From Natrinema hispanicum (GTDB taxonomy: Archaea; Halobacteriota; Halobacteria; Halobacteriales; Natrialbaceae): a DNA stretch of 64,000 nucleotides. How positions within the stretch are numbered: the first letter of the stretch is position 1; each line of letters begins with the position of its first letter. The notes below the pieces were generated by a model, which worked only from the letters and a program-made list of their open reading frames with translations, did not search any database and was not told the origin of the DNA. The stretch spans positions 228,011-292,010 of the forward strand of contig NZ_SHMP01000007.1 of assembly GCF_004217335.1 (NCBI RefSeq), read 5' to 3'. The position numbers and the translations under genes are program-made. This document shows, in pieces, positions 25,539 through 33,408 of this stretch.

Positions 25539-26279
25539 ATGTCCAAAGGTATCGATGAGATCGATGAGGAGATACTGTATTATCTTACGCGGGAGGGCCG
25601 TCACACATCTGCACCAGATATCGCTGAGAAAGTAGATGTCTCTGCTCCGACTGTCCGTAATCGGATTCGCCGTCTCGAAGAAGATGGGATCATTAAGGGC
25701 TACCATGCTCATGTGGACTACGAGCGAGCTGACGGTCGATTAGCAAACCTGTTCACCTGTACCACACCGGCGACTGATCGGCAGGAACAGGCCCAGCGGG
25801 TGCTTGATATTCCTGGTGTTATCAACGTCAGAGAGATCATGACTGGCAAAGGAGATCTCCAAATCAAGGTCGTCGGGATGGATACCGATGACCTCACACG
25901 CATCGCACAGGATATTACAGCTCTCGGTATCGAAATTGATGATGAGGGTCTTATTCACAGAGAATATGTCCGCCCATACGCTCAGTTCGGTCCTCGGGAA
26001 AAGGAACCAATTTCGCCAGTAACCGGTGTTGCAGGTCTTGCTGGAGATGCAGATGTAATCGAAGTCATCGTGAAGGAAGGTGCACCAATCACTGACAAAA
26101 CGCTCCAACAAGCCAACGAAGAGGGCCTCATTCCCGCAAGCGTACTGGTGGTGAGAATTGATCGGGATGATCAGGCCATTACTCCAACAGGAGAGACCAT
26201 AGTCAGAGAGGATGACTTCGTGACGATTCACTCACGATCGGGAATCACTGATGATACCTTAGAGGTATTCACTGGCTGA
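25539..26279 (+). CDS. Lrp/AsnC-like regulator with C-terminal RCK (TrkA-C) domain
   Basis: A 246-residue predicted transcription regulator. Residues about 1-60 form an Lrp helix-turn-helix (LTREGRHTSAPDIAEKVDVS, APTVRNRIRRLEEDGIIKGY), then an Lrp-type sensor region (GVINVREIMTGKGDLQIKVV), and about residues 165-245 form a TrkA-C domain (IEVIVKEGAPITDKTLQQA, DDFVTIHSRSG). Linking a DNA-binding domain to the ligand domain of TrkA suggests it senses the same small molecule or ion state and controls the surrounding K+ transport genes. The ATG at 25539 is preferred over one 33 bases earlier. Confidence 0.82.
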   Translation: MSKGIDEIDEEILYYLTREGRHTSAPDIAEKVDVSAPTVRNRIRRLEEDGIIKGYHAHVDYERADGRLANLFTCTTPATDRQEQAQRVLDIPGVINVREIMTGKGDLQIKVVGMDTDDLTRIAQDITALGIEIDDEGLIHREYVRPYAQFGPREKEPISPVTGVAGLAGDADVIEVIVKEGAPITDKTLQQANEEGLIPASVLVVRIDRDDQAITPTGETIVREDDFVTIHSRSGITDDTLEVFTG

Positions 26280-26338
26280 TTTGGCAGTGTAATTGAGGTA
26301 CCCAACTGTTATGCTGTGTGTTATCTTCTTTCTCTTGT

Positions 26339-26788
26339 ATGGGCAGTACACCTGATTCCTCTCATGGTAATCTTCTTGCACACGTTCTTGTTCCGGTCGC
26401 AAACGAGAACGATGCCGAGAAGACAGCGCTGGCGCTTGAACCGTACGATCCAGATAAGGTGACAGTGCTTCATGTTGTCGAAAAGGGAGAAGGCGTTCCG
26501 GATAAGACACCCGTTGAGCAATCTGAAAACATCGCTGCAGAATCGTACGCCGCTGTCCGTAGGGTATTTCCTAATGCTGATGATCACACTACCTATGGTC
26601 GGGATGTCATTGACGCTATTTTCGAAGCTGCTGCTGAGATTGATGCGAGCGCTATCGCGTATCGTTCCCGTGGTGGAAACCGAATCATGCAGTTTTTGTC
26701 GGGAGATCGCTCGCTCAAACTCGTTACCCAAGCCAATCGGCCTGTTATCGCACTGCCACAGGCAGATAGAGACGAGTCAGCCGAGTGA
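26339..26788 (+). CDS. Universal stress protein (UspA family)
   Basis: A 149-residue single USP domain: an N-terminal strand [17 protein letters not shown], middle strand [13 protein letters not shown], a helix that begins [12 protein letters not shown], and an end with ANRPVIALP. The usual ATP-binding G-2x-G-9x-G segment is altered ([16 protein letters not shown]), so nucleotide binding is uncertain. It lies 59 bp downstream of the Lrp-RCK regulator and may be co-transcribed. USP proteins often accompany haloarchaeal transporters. Fragments of related genes remain at 24690-24930 and 26859-27068. Confidence 0.8.
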   Translation: MGSTPDSSHGNLLAHVLVPVANENDAEKTALALEPYDPDKVTVLHVVEKGEGVPDKTPVEQSENIAAESYAAVRRVFPNADDHTTYGRDVIDAIFEAAAEIDASAIAYRSRGGNRIMQFLSGDRSLKLVTQANRPVIALPQADRDESAE

Positions 26789-26858
26789 TCTCACACTCTC
26801 GGCTCTCAATGACAGCCAAACAGTCTATCACGGAACGAACGCGACGATGGGCGTTCAG

Positions 26859-27068
26859 CTAACAACACTGGTGTGTCGAAATTTTCGATAATCTTGAATA
26901 CGAGTGACTCCGAACGACCCGTGACAGGAGTCGATGCTCTGCCAAACCGAGTGTGACAAAATCGTGATCAGCATTGATGCGCTCAATCACAGTCTCGGTA
27001 TCATCCGTTTCAATGTGTAATTCGGCATCCGACAACTGATGGCTGTCAGCCCAATTGTAGGAATTCAC
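26859..27068 (-). pseudogene. Universal stress protein-like fragment after trkH
   Basis: An open frame of 69 codons overlapping the trkH stop by four bases. The middle, LHIETDDTETVIERINADHD and FVTLGLAEHRLLSRVVRS, resembles the C-terminal half of a USP domain, but the N-terminal half and the phosphate-binding end are missing. It may be a decayed gene that once followed trkH. A functional short protein cannot be excluded. Confidence 0.35.
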
Positions 27069-28603
27069 CGTCTCCAGAAGCTACCAGTGAACAGCACGAG
27101 CACGGGGACGATCTCGAGGCGGCCGATCCACATGAGAAAGACCATGACGAGCTTCGAGCTGTCCGGGAACGTGAGGTAGTTCCCGTAGGGTCCAACTGAG
27201 CCGAACCCGGGGCCGATGTTGCCGATCGTCGCGAGGCTGGCGCTGAACGCCTCGAGCGGCGTCAGCGTGTAGCCAATGCGACTGGCATCAAGCGCGAGAA
27301 ACAGCGTCGCAATGGCGAAAATAAAGAGATACATGAACGTGAATCCGAGGACGCCGCGGATAGCATCCTCGTCGACAACGTTTCCACCCAGGCGAATCGG
27401 CCGGACGACCTCGGGATGGGAGGCCGTAAACAGCTCTCGTTGGAGGACCTTGAGGACAATTAGCCACCGGACGACCTTGACACCACCACCGGTCGAGCCA
27501 GCCGAACCGCCGACGAGCATGGCAAACAGAAGGACGATCTTCCCCGTCGAGGACCACTCGACGAAGTCGCTGGTCGCGTAGCCGGTCGAGGTCAGCAACG
27601 ACGCGATCTGGAAGGCGCTCTGTCGCAGCGAGTTCTCGAGGATGCCCTCGGTTACGCCGCCAAGGCCCGCAAGCGCCGGTGCGGTGCCAGAGTAGAGCAT
27701 TCCGGCGAGGAGGACGGTTAGACCAGCGATCGCGGCGATGTAGGCGCGAAACTCGGAGTTGCGAACAAAGCGGTGGCCCTCGCCGCTAAAGACGTGCCAG
27801 AACAGGGCGAAGTTCGTCCCAGCGATGATCATGAAGGGGATTGCTGTCCACTGGACGATCGCAGAAAAGGCCGCGACGCTATCGGCCTCTGGAGAGAACC
27901 CGCCCGTCGGGAGTGTCGTGAACCCGTGGGCGATAGCATTGTACAGCCCCATGTTGGGGGCCATCCCTGCGAGATGAAAGCCGTAGAGCAACGCAATGTA
28001 GACTGCGGTAAAGGCGAAGTAGACGAGCCAGAGGATCCGTGCCGTCTCGGCGATCCGCGGTGTCAGTTTCTGTAGCTCCGGGCCCGGGGCTTCTGACTCG
28101 ATGAGTTGAGCACCGCTGACGGCGATCTCTGGGAGGATCGCGACCATCAACACGATGATCCCCATCCCGCCGAGCCACTGGGTGAGCTGTCGCCACATCA
28201 TCACGGCATGGGAGTGCCGCTCCAGCGAGATTTCCCCGAGGACGGTCGCCCCAGTCGTCGTGAAGCCGGACATTGACTCGAACAGCGCGTTGACGGGATC
28301 GGCAAGCGTCGACTCGGTCCCCCAGCCCGCGAGTACGTACGGAACCGCGCCCACGGCGGCGACGGCGAGCCATGAAATCGCGACAAACAACATCGCTTCC
28401 CGGATCTGCAGGTTCGGCTCGACCTCGAGCTGCTCGAGTCCGTAGCCAACGGTGATCGTCAGTGCAATTGTTGCGATGAACGGGAACAGGGGATCGCCGT
28501 AGATTAGCGCCACGACGATTGGGATCACTAACGGAACGGAGAGATACTTGAGAACGGTCCCGACGAGCGCGAAGCTGGCGCGCCAGTCAGTTCGGAGCCG
28601 CAT
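27065..28603 (-). CDS. trkH: TrkH family potassium uptake protein, divergent copy
   Basis: A third TrkH, 512 residues from the ATG at 28603 (further in-frame starts at 28621 and 28690). Filter-like segments are visible: SMSGFTTTGATVLG, GFTTLPTGGFSPE, SLLTSTGYATSD and TIGNIGPGFG. It is clearly less similar to the other two TrkH proteins than they are to each other. It ends with the family motif LMWIGRLEIVPVLVLF. There is no trkA on the same strand next to it, so it may share TrkA or the Lrp-RCK protein. The G+C content is higher than that of the sister copies. Confidence 0.9.
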   Translation of the reverse strand: MRLRTDWRASFALVGTVLKYLSVPLVIPIVVALIYGDPLFPFIATIALTITVGYGLEQLEVEPNLQIREAMLFVAISWLAVAAVGAVPYVLAGWGTESTLADPVNALFESMSGFTTTGATVLGEISLERHSHAVMMWRQLTQWLGGMGIIVLMVAILPEIAVSGAQLIESEAPGPELQKLTPRIAETARILWLVYFAFTAVYIALLYGFHLAGMAPNMGLYNAIAHGFTTLPTGGFSPEADSVAAFSAIVQWTAIPFMIIAGTNFALFWHVFSGEGHRFVRNSEFRAYIAAIAGLTVLLAGMLYSGTAPALAGLGGVTEGILENSLRQSAFQIASLLTSTGYATSDFVEWSSTGKIVLLFAMLVGGSAGSTGGGVKVVRWLIVLKVLQRELFTASHPEVVRPIRLGGNVVDEDAIRGVLGFTFMYLFIFAIATLFLALDASRIGYTLTPLEAFSASLATIGNIGPGFGSVGPYGNYLTFPDSSKLVMVFLMWIGRLEIVPVLVLFTGSFWRR

Positions 28604-28691
28604 CGAACACCCCACTCGCATAGTCACATATAGACATAGTTGTAATGGCCTTTCGCTAAGGCCATAATGAATCCATCGTGACTGCCACAAG

Positions 28692-29075
28692 GTAAGCGAG
28701 GGAGTGCTCGGGGCTTGACCTCAAGTATGGTTGAGTGAAGGTTCTTTATGCGGCTCGTGTGTATTATGAACTATGCACATTCGATTACCAAGCGTTCGCC
28801 ATCCGCACTCGTTTTACGATGTCTTCGGTGTTTCCGCTATTGCGGTGGCGATCATGGCCCTTGTCCTTACCATCTGGCATGGCTCATTTATCCGGATTGA
28901 GATGGTCGTGTTCATGGCGATAGTTTTTCTATGGGCCGGATGGGCAATTGAGCGGATCCTAGCCGAATCCGAAGAACGGTCGAAGCAACGAGGGAAGCAA
29001 CCGCCTTGGTGGGACCAGTAACGGCGGTGGCTGTTATTTCACCTGGCCCGTCTCGGGGCTTGACCACGAGACATT
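28692..29075. mobile_element. Decayed IS200/IS605-like ends flanking a small gene
   Basis: The sequence around 28692-28724 (AAGCGAGGGAGTG then CTCGGGGCTTGACC) resembles the left end of the TnpB element at 31902. The one at 29050-29072 is an imperfect palindrome GTCTCGGGG-CTTGA-CCACGAGAC, like the right-end hairpins at 54413. Between them is only the small gene at 28773-29021. This may be a PATE-like non-autonomous element carrying a passenger, but both ends are weathered. Confidence 0.35.
28773..29021 (+). CDS. Small two-helix membrane protein
   Basis: An 82-residue protein with two hydrophobic helices (about residues 18-36 and 42-58) and a charged tail (ERILAESEERSKQRGKQPP). Topology and the Trp-rich second helix recall 19409-19630. 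It is divergent from the third trkH and lies between decayed IS200/IS605-like palindromes, so it may have been moved as a passenger. Function unknown. Confidence 0.5.
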   Translation: MHIRLPSVRHPHSFYDVFGVSAIAVAIMALVLTIWHGSFIRIEMVVFMAIVFLWAGWAIERILAESEERSKQRGKQPPWWDQ

Positions 29076-29176
29076 CGGCCTGCTCCGCCCGTAGGTTGGC
29101 TAACGTCGCTTGAGGCCGCGATATGCACGTCACCGAAGCGGTATATTTTCATCGGAGACGCAATAAGGCAGACACA

Positions 29177-29863
29177 ATGTACATCATTGTCGTCGGGGCA
29201 GGCGATATCGGTATCCCCCTAATCGACATCGCGACCCAATCAGGGAATGAAGTCGTCGTCATCGAGAAAGATCCCGAGCGTGCGGATCGGGCTGCCGGTG
29301 AGTACGACTGTCTGATCCTCAACGACGATGCTACGTCCCACGAAGCGCTTATTGACGCCGGAATTGGGAAGGCCGACGCCCTGATTAGCACAACTGACCG
29401 GGATGCGACCAACATCATGGTCTGTCTGCTCGCACAGGAACACAACGTTCCCGCGATCGTGTCAGTCGTCCATGATCCCGATCACATGAATGTGTTTCGC
29501 CAAATTGGGGTCAATACAATGGAGAACCCACAAGAACTTATTGCCGAATATCTCTACCGGTCGGTCGCCCGGCCAGCCATTGTTGATTATATGCGAATTG
29601 GCGAGGAGGCGGAGGTGTTTGAGATCCGGGTCACTGATAACGCACCGATCGTCGGGAAGACAATCCTCGAGGCAGCAAATAAGGAAATCATTCCTGACGA
29701 TGTCTTGATCGTCGCCATCGAACGTGAAGGCCAGGATCCTCCGATTACCCCTCAGGGAAGTACGACCATCCAAACAGGCGATTTGTTGACTGTCTATTCG
29801 GGATTCGGTGCCGATCCCGAACTTACGAACGTATTTGGTCACTATGAGGATCGAGTGAAATGA
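29177..29863 (+). CDS. trkA: TrkA potassium uptake regulatory protein, second copy
   Basis: Same 228-residue architecture as the product of 24002-24688 and nearly identical in sequence: Rossmann motif IIVVGAGDIGIPL, acidic strand end VVVIEKDPERAD, and a TrkA-C domain with DDVLIVAIEREGQD. The start is set at the ATG at 29177, aligned with the other copy. A TATATTTTC box lies about 34 bases upstream. It is followed after 118 bp by trkH, which has its own TATA-like box. The duplication lets the two trk operons diverge in regulation. Confidence 0.92.
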   Translation: MYIIVVGAGDIGIPLIDIATQSGNEVVVIEKDPERADRAAGEYDCLILNDDATSHEALIDAGIGKADALISTTDRDATNIMVCLLAQEHNVPAIVSVVHDPDHMNVFRQIGVNTMENPQELIAEYLYRSVARPAIVDYMRIGEEAEVFEIRVTDNAPIVGKTILEAANKEIIPDDVLIVAIEREGQDPPITPQGSTTIQTGDLLTVYSGFGADPELTNVFGHYEDRVK

Positions 29864-29981
29864 TGACCTACCTGACCGGTTGCGAACCTGTAGCTGTCGA
29901 CACCGACTGCGATAAGACTAGGTTTGGACACATCTCAGTTTTCGACGTGTATATCAACCGCGACCGGGCAGTGTGCGATAT

Positions 29982-31532
29982 ATGAATAAGGCGGCCGAAA
30001 CGATTGGCCGAGATCTAGGGCGGATCTTTCAGGCGTTGGCTGGTCTCCTGCTTATTTCGCTGCTCGTTCCATTGGTTTGGGGCGAGTATTGGGCGATGCC
30101 AGCGTTATTCGTTTCTGGACTGCTACCGTTCCTCATCGGCTATATCCTAACAACACGGTTTCAGGGGGCTGCCCAACCCAGCAAGTTACATGGGATGATC
30201 ATCGCCGCGACGGGCTGGTTCTGCGTCGCACTCTTCGGATCGGTCCCGTTCCTTCTCATCGCGTGGACAGTTGAGATCGGATTGCCGGTCATTGAGACAC
30301 CGTCTCAGACAGCGACGCTCTCGGCTTTCACCAATCCGCTTAACGCCATCTTCGAGAGCATGAGTGGGTTTACTGGTACTGGGCTAACAATGACCGACAA
30401 CGAGGAAGTCTTGCCGCGAACGTTGCAGTGGTGGCGGTCATTCATTGAGTGGGTTGGCGGTGTCGGCGTGATCGTTCTCACGACGGCGATCCTTGCCCGT
30501 CCTGGCAGTGGGTCACTGACGCTTTACGAGAGTGAAGCTCGGTCCGAGCGGATTCACCCGAGCATTGTTTCGACCGTCCAGACAATCTGGTGGATATTCC
30601 TTTTGTTCACGTTTGCCTCAATTCTTCTACTCTGGGTTGTCGGGATGCCGCTCTGGGGTGCGATCAACCACGCGATGACGGGACTTTCGACTGGAGGATT
30701 CTCGATTACCGACAACTCGATCGCCACCTACGATAGCGCTGCTATTGACTTTGCACTTCTGCCAATCATGTTGCTTGGAAGTATCGCCTTCCCAGTCCAC
30801 TACCTCATTCTGCAAGGCGACCTCCGAAACTTCTATACAGATCTCCAGACGAGGTGGGTATTTATTTATATGAGTGCTGGTACACTCGTCCTCACCGCAT
30901 TCGTCTATGCCACCGAGACGTATGAGACTCTCTTTACTGCGTTTCGCTACGGTTCATTTCAGTTCGTTTCGGCAGCGACTTGCGCCGGCTTTCAGACTGC
31001 TACCGATACGACTAATGTCGCACTTGGTCGGTGGCCAGCTCACGCCCAGCTCACGGTGGTCTTTGGGATGATCGTCGGTGGTGCAGCCGGGTCGACAGCT
31101 GGAGGGATCAAGCTAATTCGGTCACTCACTCTCCTCAAAGGGATCCGCTTCCGTATCGCGGAGGTTTTTTATCCTGAGACAGCCGTTCGCCGGTTGCAAA
31201 TCAACGGTCGCCGTCTCAACGAACGAGAGGTACGCCAAGAATTCGAAGAGGCGGCAATCATCGGCTTCCTCTGGTTTGTCTTCCTTGCTGTCAGTACTTT
31301 CATCCTTTTAGTGATTCTTCCACAGAACGAGTATGCTCTTGAAAACGTCATCTTTGAAGTCGCCAGTGCACAGGGCAACGTCGGCCTCTCTGCAGGCATC
31401 ACCGGTCCTGAGTCGCTGCCGACGCTCGGTAAGATTATGTTCCTATTCAACATGTGGATCGGCCGTCTCGAGATTATTCCCGTCCTCGTTACACTGCGGA
31501 CAGTTTTGGATCGTGGAGGGTTATACCGATGA
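29982..31532 (+). CDS. trkH: TrkH family potassium uptake protein, second operon
   Basis: A 516-residue TrkH, very close to the product of 22324-23874 across the whole length, with the same filter segments (SMSGFTGTGLTMTD, GLSTGGFSIT, TCAGFQTA). The start at 29982 aligns with the N-terminus of the paralogue (MNKAAETIGRDLGR against MNEAMETISRDLGR). A GTGTATATC box about 35 bases upstream may be a promoter. Its stop codon overlaps the start of the next gene by four bases (ATGA). With trkA upstream it should form a complete K+ uptake system. Confidence 0.92.
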   Translation: MNKAAETIGRDLGRIFQALAGLLLISLLVPLVWGEYWAMPALFVSGLLPFLIGYILTTRFQGAAQPSKLHGMIIAATGWFCVALFGSVPFLLIAWTVEIGLPVIETPSQTATLSAFTNPLNAIFESMSGFTGTGLTMTDNEEVLPRTLQWWRSFIEWVGGVGVIVLTTAILARPGSGSLTLYESEARSERIHPSIVSTVQTIWWIFLLFTFASILLLWVVGMPLWGAINHAMTGLSTGGFSITDNSIATYDSAAIDFALLPIMLLGSIAFPVHYLILQGDLRNFYTDLQTRWVFIYMSAGTLVLTAFVYATETYETLFTAFRYGSFQFVSAATCAGFQTATDTTNVALGRWPAHAQLTVVFGMIVGGAAGSTAGGIKLIRSLTLLKGIRFRIAEVFYPETAVRRLQINGRRLNEREVRQEFEEAAIIGFLWFVFLAVSTFILLVILPQNEYALENVIFEVASAQGNVGLSAGITGPESLPTLGKIMFLFNMWIGRLEIIPVLVTLRTVLDRGGLYR

Positions 31533-31741
31533 AAATCGGTGACCTCCCGTTTGTCGGCGATCCTCTTGAGGGCGGTGCTGAGGACCAAGTCTTTGATTCG
31601 CTATTATTGCTTGGTCCAGTCATCATTGCACTTATCGCCATCGTCGGACGATCGGTGCTTACGACCGCTATCGCAGTCGCATATCTCTCAAGTTTCGTCG
31701 GGTATGTCCTGTATCAAGGCATACACAAAGGAGCACAATGA
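31529..31741 (+). CDS. Small membrane protein coupled to trkH, second copy
   Basis: A 70-residue protein starting inside the trkH stop codon. Its first residues (MKIGDLPFVGDPLEGGAED) match those of 22124-22327, and both share a GRSVLT motif between two hydrophobic helices (about 24-43 and 46-63). The tail is short (QGIHKGAQ). Its presence in both trk operons, always overlapping trkH, argues for a role with TrkH. No known Trk subunit of this size is recalled. Confidence 0.7.
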   Translation: MKIGDLPFVGDPLEGGAEDQVFDSLLLLGPVIIALIAIVGRSVLTTAIAVAYLSSFVGYVLYQGIHKGAQ

Positions 31742-31901
31742 GGTAAGCCAGAAATAAAAGAAATCACAGACGACAACATTGTCATCCTCAGCGAGACATC
31801 GGCACACTCGTCCGATAGCGGTCCCGCCGCTGAACGGGTGAAGTGATGTCAGCTGTCCGGCGGACGGTTGTCATGGTCTAGTTATTAAGTTGTCTACAGA
31901 G

Positions 31902-33388
31902 ATACAGCGAGAGTGCCTCGGGGCTTGACCCCGAGGGTGAATCGCGTAATCTATACTAGAGAAACGAGGGTGAGTACCCCGACCCACCGTGGTCGGGGGT
32001 GAAGCCCGACACTCGGCCAACCTATCACTCTTCTTTCATACCTTTACAAGACCGCAGTACCACGATTAGAATATGCAGAAGTCGCTGACCAAAACACTCG
32101 TCTTCCAACTCCACCCAGACGAGTCCGGTCAGCAACTTCTGGACGACGCCTTCCTCGAAGCCCGCTGCGTGTACAACGAAACCATCCGCCGAGCAAAGAA
32201 CGGTGATGACTGGGATGAGATTCGGAAAGACTTGGAGTCTGACGCCGACCTCGTGAACAACACCGCCCAACTCGTCGTACAGAAGTCGCTCGAAGCGATG
32301 GAAAACTATTACGAGCACGACGACTACAACCAACCCAGCCACACCACAGACAGCGCGTACCCGCTCCGGTCAAACTACGAGGAAGGGTACAACCTGTTCC
32401 TCGAAGACAACTGTATCCGTTACCGTCTCAGCGCGAAGCCATACACCCCGGTGAAAGGCACTCTTTGCGGGTCACCCGACGCCCTCGAACAACTCCGCCA
32501 CGCCATCCAATCCGATGCGTGGCGTGTCGGAACGGCAGAAGCAATGAGGCGGAACGAGAAGTACGAACTCCACATCACCATCACCCACACGGAGGCCAAT
32601 GTCCGAGACAAAGAGGATTCACGAATGGTGGTGGGTGTGGATATTAACGAGGACTGCGTTGGGCTCGCTGCCCTCCACGAGGACGATATCGTTGATTCGG
32701 TGGTCATCGACTTCCCTGAAATCAAGGAGGAACACCATCGATATTTCACGATGCGAAAGCGGATGCAAAACAACGGGAAGTCGTCGTTCGACCGGGCGTT
32801 CGAGCAACAAGAGGAACGGTTTGTCCACGACCAACTCCACAAAGTCTCTCGACAAGTCGTGGAGTGGGTGTCTCAGTTTGAGAAGTCCGTTATCGTCTTT
32901 GAAGACCTCAAAGAGATGCGGGACTCGATTGACTATGGCACCCGGATGAACCGTCGCCTCCACTCACTTCCGTTCCGCAAACTTCGAGAGTTCATCACGT
33001 ACAAAGCCGCGTTCCAGGGGGTTCCGTCCGACGAAATCAACCCGGAATACACGAGTCAGGCGTGTTCACTCACCGAGTGTGAGCAGACAACTCGTGCAAA
33101 CCGGAACAAGAAGCGATTCAAGTGCGTGGATTGTGGGCGGCAAGACCACGCTGACCGGAACGCGGCTATCAACATCGCCAAGAAGGGATTGGCGACACTG
33201 GATAGGAATGTGCCTGCTCTCAAGACGCTTCCCAACGTGCGGAAGCTGCGACGGCAGGCATCGGGCTGTGTGACCCAGCCGACCGTGACCCACGACACCG
33301 CCAGAGGTCACCACGCCGATGGTGTCGCGGGTGTGTCCGACTAATCCACGGGAAGCCACGGGCCACCGCGCCCGTGGCGGTTCACGGT
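31902..33388 (+). mobile_element. IS1341-type (tnpB-only) IS200/IS605 element
   Basis: The left end has ATACAGCGAGAG (31902-31913), a hairpin CCTCGGGG-CTTGA-CCCCGAGG (31916-31936) and GTGAATCGCGTAA (31937-31949). The first and last of these motifs recur at the left end of the tnpA/tnpB element near 55426-55520. A second stem (CCCCGACC with GGTCGGGG) lies near 31978-31999. The right end has the hairpin GCCACGGGC-CACCGC-GCCCGTGGC (33355-33378). Only tnpB is present, so movement needs a TnpA from elsewhere, possibly the one at 55773. The gap 31742-32072 is otherwise empty. Confidence 0.7.
32073..33344 (+). CDS. tnpB: TnpB, RNA-guided endonuclease-like protein
   Basis: A 423-residue TnpB. The RuvC-like nuclease parts are visible: VVGVDINEDCVGL (first Asp), VIVFEDLKEMR (Glu), then a zinc ribbon (CSLTECEQ and CVDCGRQ) followed by DHADRNAAINIA, whose Asp completes the active site. 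TnpB proteins of IS200/IS605 elements use an RNA made from the element's right end to guide DNA cleavage, helping the element persist. The residues needed are present, so it may be active. The related copy at 53629 is truncated. Confidence 0.9.
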   Translation: MQKSLTKTLVFQLHPDESGQQLLDDAFLEARCVYNETIRRAKNGDDWDEIRKDLESDADLVNNTAQLVVQKSLEAMENYYEHDDYNQPSHTTDSAYPLRSNYEEGYNLFLEDNCIRYRLSAKPYTPVKGTLCGSPDALEQLRHAIQSDAWRVGTAEAMRRNEKYELHITITHTEANVRDKEDSRMVVGVDINEDCVGLAALHEDDIVDSVVIDFPEIKEEHHRYFTMRKRMQNNGKSSFDRAFEQQEERFVHDQLHKVSRQVVEWVSQFEKSVIVFEDLKEMRDSIDYGTRMNRRLHSLPFRKLREFITYKAAFQGVPSDEINPEYTSQACSLTECEQTTRANRNKKRFKCVDCGRQDHADRNAAINIAKKGLATLDRNVPALKTLPNVRKLRRQASGCVTQPTVTHDTARGHHADGVAGVSD

Positions 33389-33408
33389 GACATAATGTGT
33401 GTCCGCGA

